From Apiosordaria backusii (taxonomy: Eukaryota > Ascomycota > Sordariomycetes > Sordariales > Lasiosphaeriaceae), in contig JAUKTV010000018.1 of the NCBI GenBank assembly GCA_030549205.1, forward strand, positions 186,001 through 250,000: 64,000 nt of DNA. The letters run 5' to 3'. Within the stretch, counting starts at the first letter, position 1. Each line of letters begins with the position of its first letter. The notes under the pieces are model-generated. The model worked only from the letters and a program-made list of their open reading frames with translations. It had not been told where the DNA came from and did no database searches. This document shows positions 58,578 to 64,000 of this stretch, piece after piece. The position numbers were made by a program, and so were the translations under genes.

Positions 58578-58980
58578 CTAAAATCTCATCGTAACCGCAG
58601 GCGGCTTATTCCCCAGTATCTCATCAATCTCGTTCAAAATCTCCTCGGTCAACAGCTTGTACATACACCCTCACAGCCTCGACATTCTCATAAATTTGCT
58701 CCGGTGAACTAGCTCCCGTAATGGCGCTGCTCACATGCTTATTCGCCAGCACCCACGCAAGCGCAAGAACGCTCAGCTTAACACCCAACCTCTCGGCGAT
58801 GGGCTCGAGCTTGGAGACGGTGTCGACCATGGCTTGGAACTCTTCTTTTCCGGTGCGCTTCCAGAAGCCGGAGATGAACTCGAGCTGGGTCTGGGCGAAG
58901 CGGGAGTTGTCCGGGATGCCGGTTTTGTATTTGCCCGAGAGGATCCCCTGGCGGAGGGGGGAGAAGACGGTAAGATATTT
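58578..58980 (-). pseudogene. 5'-truncated, frame-shifted aldo-keto reductase remnant
   Basis: The C-terminal part (about 130 residues) of an aldo-keto reductase of the potassium-channel beta-subunit-like group. The readable frame starts right after a stop (58979) with YLTVFSPLRQGILSGKYKTG. It continues through FAQTQLEFISGFWKRTGKEE, KLSVLALAWVLANKHVSSAI and TGASSPEQIYENVEAVRVY. There the family ending KLLTEEILNEIDEILGNKP to PAVTMRF and a TAG at 58578-58580 continue only in another frame, with four extra bases (GTAC) at about 58659-58662. The N-terminal half, with the catalytic Tyr and the first half of the barrel, is absent from the adjoining 570 bases. Truncation plus shift imply a dead gene. 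Confidence 0.8.
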
Positions 58981-59549
58981 CTAGGGCCATGCGTCCAGAA
59001 CTTTAAGCAAGTTTTGAAGTAACTACATATGGTTGTCAGATATGTGTACATCGATCAACTGGGAAATAGAACTTACATGAGTCCACATATTTTGGCTGTG
59101 TCTTTCAATGGAAAGTAAAATAAAGACGATGGAAATATAGACCAACTGGTCTGTTGAACTCAAAATGATCTCAACTGGGAATCAATCTGATAACCCTCAA
59201 TGCCGAGTTGGGGTTGACAGCCACTGACAGCCCACTTTCACAGGGACGGATGAGCTTCTGGAACGATACCCCTTTTTCGATCTTAGAGATCTTTGGAGCA
59301 TGGGTCACCAACTGCTCCTGGTTGGCTCTAACAGATCAGAAACCCCACAATTGAGGGGCGTTCCACTGCTGTCGTCCCCTGTCCGCCACCGCCAACTTGT
59401 GAAATTGGATGGAGGAACCCAAGCGAGCAGCCTCAAGGGCTCACAACTACCGACCCTGCGCCAAAACGTTTTGTGCTTGTCTTTCCCGTCAAGCTGGTCT
59501 TGTAGTTTCACTTGTTTTCTCTCGACGTTGACAATTGGGATTCTTAATC
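58981..59549. other. intergenic, promoter of the sphingolipid desaturase
   Basis: No gene supported. The missing 5' half of the aldo-keto reductase would have to lie here and does not. Confidence 0.5.
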
Positions 59550-60790
59550 ATGGCTTCAACAACGATTACGAGCAACGGCACGGCCAAAAGGAAGGTCGTC
59601 AATGGCAGCAGCAACGGTCACGCCAACGGCGCGATGGCGCCCACGAAGAACGCGGACGAGCTGAAGGAGCATGACTTTTTCTGGACCTATACTGAAGAGC
59701 CACACCGGACGCGGAGGTTGGCCATCATCAAGGCGCATCCAGAGGTATGCTTGGGCATGTTGTCTATTATTTACAAGGTCAACTGGCTAACTGTGGTTCT
59801 CTTTAGGTGCTGAAACTATGCGGCGCCGAACCATTAACGAAATATGTCGTCGCCGGCGTCGTTGCCCTCCAGGTCCTTTGCGCACACCTCCTACGAGACA
59901 CATCCTTCTGGTCATGGAAGTTCTGGGCGGTTGCCTATGTCATTGGTGCAACCTCGAACCAGAATCTGTTCCTAGCCATCCATGAGATCTCTCACAACCT
60001 CGCTTTCAGGTCGCCCCTGGCGAACCGGCTCTTTGCCATCTTTGCCAACCTGCCCATTGGTTTGCCATACAGTGCTTCGTTCAGGCCCTACCACCTGACC
60101 CATCACAAGTCTCTCGGCGTCGACGGCCTCGATACCGATCTTCCTACCGCCCTTGAGGCCGTCTTCCTCGATTCCATCCTCGGCAAGGCCTTCTTCTGCA
60201 CCTTCCAGATCCTCTTCTACGCCCTTCGCCCCATGGCTGTCTACCGTGTCCCCTTCACCTGGGTCCACTGGGTTAACGTCGCCGTCCAGTTTGCCTTCGA
60301 CTATGCCCTTATCACCCTGCTCCCGGGCTATTTTTCCGTCAATTCGGTCCTCTACCTGATCCTTTCTTCTTTCCTGGCTGGCAGTCTCCACCCAACAGCA
60401 GGCCACTTCATCGCGGAGCACTACGTGTATGAGAACATTTCGGAGGAAGCCAAAAACCCCGAGAACAAGATTCCTCTTCCGGAGACATACAGCTACTATG
60501 GCATCTTGAACTTTTTCACCTACAATGTCGGCTTGCACAACGAGCACCACGACTTCCCTGCGATCCCATGGACCAGACTACCGAAGCTGAACAAGATTGC
60601 CAAGGAGTTTTACGACCCTCTGCCGAGACACGAGAGCTGGGTGTATGTGCTTTGGCAGTTCATCTTTGATGACAAGATTGGCATGACCAGTCGGGTCAAG
60701 AGAAAGCAGGGAGGGAGAGTGGTGGGTGGTGGGAATATTGCTGCCAAGGCCAAGGTGGCGGACTGGACGGCCGATGAAATTGAGGCTTGA
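59550..60790 (+). CDS. DES1: sphingolipid delta-4 desaturase
   Basis: Integral ER membrane di-iron enzyme of 392 residues that introduces the delta-4 trans double bond into the long-chain base of ceramides. Exons 59550-59744 and 59807-60790, phase 0. The N-terminal desaturase lipid-binding segment is ELKEHDFFWTYTEEPHRTRR, typical for DES1. The three His boxes are HEISH (124-128), HLTHH (161-165) and HNEHH (309-313), with HDFPAIPWTRLP right after the third. Several hydrophobic spans fall between boxes one and three. The first 35 residues are a Ser/Thr/Gly-rich extension not needed for the fold. Fungi use this enzyme in the glucosylceramide branch. Confidence 0.94.
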
Positions 60791-61102
60791 TTTGTTTGCA
60801 AAGAGCAATGATTTGATTTTGGAAGAGCTTTGTTTGTTTGCTGTGGGTTATGAGCAAGCCTGGAGTTGTCACGAGACCAAAAAGGGGTTTGATTCGAACC
60901 TAGACTAGACGGGCGGGCAGAGCATCGGTGTATTATACAATGGCATTGGTTATGATATGCGTTTAATTATGGGTTTGATAGGGTATTGTAATGGGTGAGG
61001 GACGTATATATTTGAGCATTTTTCATCCGAGACGTCTATTTGGTTTATGCCCCTGCCGTACATACAGAAAGGAATGATGATATGTAAACCCGGTAACGCC
61101 CC
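60791..61102. other. short convergent intergenic region
   Basis: No gene supported. Contains the 3' ends of DES1 and the N-acetyltransferase gene. Confidence 0.5.
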
Positions 61103-62091
61103 TTATTCCCCCTTCAACTCTGACGCCCACCCCTTTATCGCCCCCTTTTCCTCCTCCGTCAGCTCAATCCCAAACAACTCCTTCAACATCCCAGTCCTCT
61201 CCTCCTCCGTCTTGCAGACCTTGACCAGCTCCGTCTTCCCCCCAGATTCTGCTTCACCTCCCCCTGAACCATCATCACCTTCCCCTTTATCTTCTGTGGA
61301 CCCTCCTCGCCCCTTAAGAATCGTATCACCAAAATGGTGTACGTCTGGTGGTTCGTCTTGCACTCGCTGAGGTACACGTTCAGGTTCCCAAAGTCCTGCT
61401 CGGTGAACTCGTGCTCGGGGACGAAGGCGTAGTAGCTGTTCCATTCTTTTTCGGGCGAGTTTCGGTACTGGTATACCCACTGTTTCAGCGCGCCGCGGGA
61501 CTCATCTCGGAAGCGCTGATCAGGTAGCCAATCTCTGATATAACGGATCTCTTGGGTCCCGATGGTGTTGTGATGAATGATGTGTTCTGTGAGAGGCAAG
61601 GGGAAGGTAGGGCCGTCGCCGCCGAACCCGGCGTCGAGGACGTATTGGAGCGTGGTGTTGGGGAGAGTGACGATGTTGACCAGGTGGACGTAGCCGTTGT
61701 AGTTGCCTTGGGGGACGCCGTTTGTACGGTTCCTGTTGCGGACGCCGGAGTAGTGGATGGCAGTGAAACCTAAGGCGCGGAGGATGTGGGAGAAGAATAT
61801 GGATAGCTCCATGCAGTAGCCTCCTCGGCCGCGTCTGGGGGAGGTGATGAGCTTAGTGAAGAGCTCTTGGGGGTCAAGGGAGATGGAGTGGGAGGGGTTG
61901 TAGTGGATCGAGAGGTTTTCGTAAGGGAAGGAGGTGAGCTGGGCTTGGAAGATGGTGGTGAGGTAGGCTAGGTCGAGGACGGGGGAGGAGGATGGGTGGA
62001 AGGATTCATTGAGGCCGATGTAAGAGAGGTATTGAGAGACTTGGGAGAGGCTGTAGGCTGAGCCGTTGGGCTTGAGGTCTTGGTCCACCAT
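61103..62091 (-). CDS. arylamine N-acetyltransferase, C-terminal frame shifted
   Basis: Cytosolic acetyl-CoA-dependent (in some fungi malonyl-CoA-dependent) N-acyltransferase of arylamines and related amines. From the ATG at 62091 (MVDQDLKPNGSAYSLSQVSQ), chosen for its context and position relative to the family start, the Cys-His-Asp triad is C93 (RGRGGYCMELS), H136 (GYVHLVNIV) and D153 (YVLDAGFGG). The frame is intact to GEVKQNLGG. From there the family continuation (KTELVKVCKTEEER through GIELTEEEKGAIKGWASEL) is in another frame and ends with TAA at 61103-61105. The shift sits in a run of six C on the plus strand at 61239-61244. As given, the frame ends at 61183 with a basic non-homologous tail. 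An in-frame ATG at 62127 is an alternative start. Intronless. Confidence 0.87.
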
Positions 62092-64000
62092 GGTGATGGT
62101 GGTGATATCGGGATTTGGTGGTGACATCAGGGTTTGGTAGTGACAATCATACAGACACAGGTCATTACGACCAAGAATCCCTGAGAGGGAATTGTGGTGT
62201 TTCGAAACTGAATTCAATTTTGATTTCATATTACTATCAACAGTTTGTTCCATATGACTCAACTTAGATTCGGCAAGCCGGTCGTCGGAAGGGCGTAAAG
62301 GCGTCATTCTCACTAACACCATCCTAGGAAAGACATTCTCGCCAATACTTATAAAAAACAATACATAATATCCTCGTTTTGAAATTTCAAGTGATTATCT
62401 CGCTATATCTTTAGAGAGCCAGCCAGCCTTGGTGTTTTGAGGGAGATTCGCACACTTTCAAAGATGGTCAGGCAGACAGCTGCCACTGCTATGTAAGCTG
62501 TAGTCACCCCATCAGTGCACGGTTGACTTCAACCTCGAGTGTATCCCTCAAAGTTGCAAACACGTCAATATTTGAAACCCAAAGAGCAGCCAAGATGAAG
62601 GCATCCCTTGATGTTCTTTCCCGCCCAGCCATCCATATAGACAGCAACCCCACGCGTGTGGCTGCTCAGATTCGTGGGCGATCGTGATGGGCCAGCCAAA
62701 CTTCAAGAGGCGCAATGGCCAGCCAGTGACAGCATCGGGTTCCTGGGCAGATGACCGAGTAATAATGTGAGAAGGATGACTCCGGTGACATGTCTGGCAT
62801 GCGCTCTTTGCAATACAACAACAGCAACTATTACCGCAAAACGCCTCTCATCAATACTTCCCCTTTAGATACGAGGTGACGCGGCAGCAAAGCAAGTCAG
62901 TATCACGATAGTGCCAAGTCAGCCATACAAAAATTTCCCATGGACAAGGTTGCTGCACCTCATCCTCGCCCAGTTGCTGCTGCAACCCATCACGGGGTTT
63001 TTCTCATCGGGGGAGGATGGGGTAAGTTAGGACCCCTACCTAACCCACACGTCACCACGTGTCATGCAGCCGTTGGTATGACTTCCAGATTGAGCCCTCA
63101 ACCAAGACACTCAGGCCTCAACACTACTGCGTAGCGAAGCGGTCTTTTCTTCATCTGTTCGTTTGCATCGTCTTGCGCCGTTTTTTCTGATTTCTCACAC
63201 GGTCTCAGGCAACCCGGGCCCCGGTATCGCATCGCATGATGAAAAGGAGCTCCGTCAGAGCGAAAGAGAGAAAAAGGTTTCCTAATCACAGCCCACGCCG
63301 CACATTCACACACACCTGCCCCTGAGTTTGCTGACAGGGCTGGTGCTCGGCAAACCTGGTGAACCGTGAGGCTAGCATTCGGCCCAGGCCGGTGCGGTAA
63401 ATTCGCTTGCTTATCCCGATGCATCCGGGAGGATATCGTGAGAGCACTCGCTGCAAGCCGAGGGCAAAAGATACCCAGTATAACTTTCCAGCTGCCTGTT
63501 TCGTGGCACTTGAGATATCCGAGTGCCTGTCGTGCTCTCGTTTCCTGATCCAGCGGCGCGGCGTGATGGTTCGACAGACCTGGGCTGAAGGCTGTTTATC
63601 GTGGGTTTCACTGACCCGGTGAGAATTTTGTAAAAGGACACCCACACCACCCGGCTGAAAGGGCCATGGCGTGTTACCAAAATGGACCAAAATGGCACCC
63701 GTCCACTTGGCCGTCTGTGAGAGGCTGAGCCTTTGCCCACCACATCAATGCGGGGTTGATAGAGTAGTACCTGTCCCATACACCTATACCAACCAAATAA
63801 AAGTTAGTGTGGCAGGGGTATTTTGGGCGGAAAACCCCTGCCGCACTAACTTTTATTTGGTTGGTATCGGTGTATATGGCATGACGTCGTCCACACCAGA
63901 CATACTTGTAAAAGCAGAGCACACGATCTCGATCTGCGCAGAAACGTTCATCATTGTGAGATGCAGTGGCCTGAAACAGTGAGCAACAAGAGCCATGTGC
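62092..64000. other. gene-free right end of the window
   Basis: No gene supported on either strand. Includes the N-acetyltransferase promoter and, near the end, a 42-bp inverted repeat at 63778-63875. Confidence 0.5.
63778..63875. repeat. near-perfect 42-bp inverted repeat (hairpin)
   Basis: Left arm 63778-63819 and right arm 63834-63875 are reverse complements except for two positions, one of which would pair as G-U in RNA; the loop is 14 bases. The arms contain AACCAAATAAAAGTTAGTG. Possibly a small palindromic mobile-element remnant or a strong RNA hairpin. Confidence 0.9.

Noticed and set aside
60880..60910. A GATTCGAACC sequence resembling a tRNA T-arm
   Set aside because: The flanking bases do not pair, and no acceptor, D or anticodon arm can be placed around it.
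1..64000. CRISPR arrays, prophage, biosynthetic cluster, intact transposons
   Set aside because: No spaced direct repeats, phage genes, megasynthases or transposase-like proteins were seen; the gene set is eukaryotic housekeeping.

Overview
The window is nuclear DNA of a filamentous ascomycete (Pezizomycotina). The evidence is genes broken by short GT-AG introns (about 50-110 bp, often with a CTAA(C/T)-type branch point), monocistronic genes on both strands, and fungus-specific families: GT62 mannosyltransferase, ECM33-type GPI protein, DUF3824, DUF2408 and a 12-knuckle CnjB-type protein. Protein flavour suggests Sordariomycetes, perhaps Sordariales, but I could not run a search to confirm this. 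I see no virus, plasmid, CRISPR array, rRNA or tRNA, and no intact transposon.

Layout. 1-16.6 kb: amine oxidase, the large autophagy lipid-transfer protein ATG2, a YIA6-like mitochondrial NAD/pyrimidine-type carrier, and QCR7 of respiratory complex III, whose reading frame is broken by one base. 16.6-29.3 kb: GT62 mannosyltransferase, MAG1/AlkA DNA glycosylase, a gene-free stretch of about 4 kb, the GPI cell-wall protein ECM33, and the SPF45-type splicing factor. 29.8-42 kb: the DEAH helicase PRP2, the peroxisomal acyl-CoA synthetase PCS60 (PTS1 AKL), a CnjB zinc-knuckle protein, a membrane-type methyltransferase, and the ER J-protein SCJ1 (C-terminal HEEL). 42-56 kb: a 1330-residue DUF3824 protein, a gene-poor 2.9 kb, ribosomal stalk protein P1, a DUF2408/UPF0662 protein, a YciI-like protein and a UBA-UBX protein. 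56-64 kb: the VAP/SCS2 ER tether, a decayed aldo-keto reductase fragment, sphingolipid delta-4 desaturase, an arylamine N-acetyltransferase whose C-terminus is frame-shifted, and a gene-free end carrying a 42-bp inverted repeat.

Together the genes are housekeeping: splicing (SPF45, PRP2), ER and secretory pathway (SCJ1, SCS2, GT62, ECM33, DES1), mitochondria (carrier, QCR7), autophagy and DNA repair. They do not form an operon or an obvious biosynthetic cluster. The most unusual signals are two core-gene frameshifts, both in six-base G/C homopolymers; a 5'-truncated aldo-keto reductase relic; a near-perfect inverted repeat; and the repetitive DUF3824 protein with five Ala/Gly-rich segments. 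I did not find convincing evidence of a new multi-gene system. Exon borders below were worked out by hand from splice signals, frame and protein continuity.
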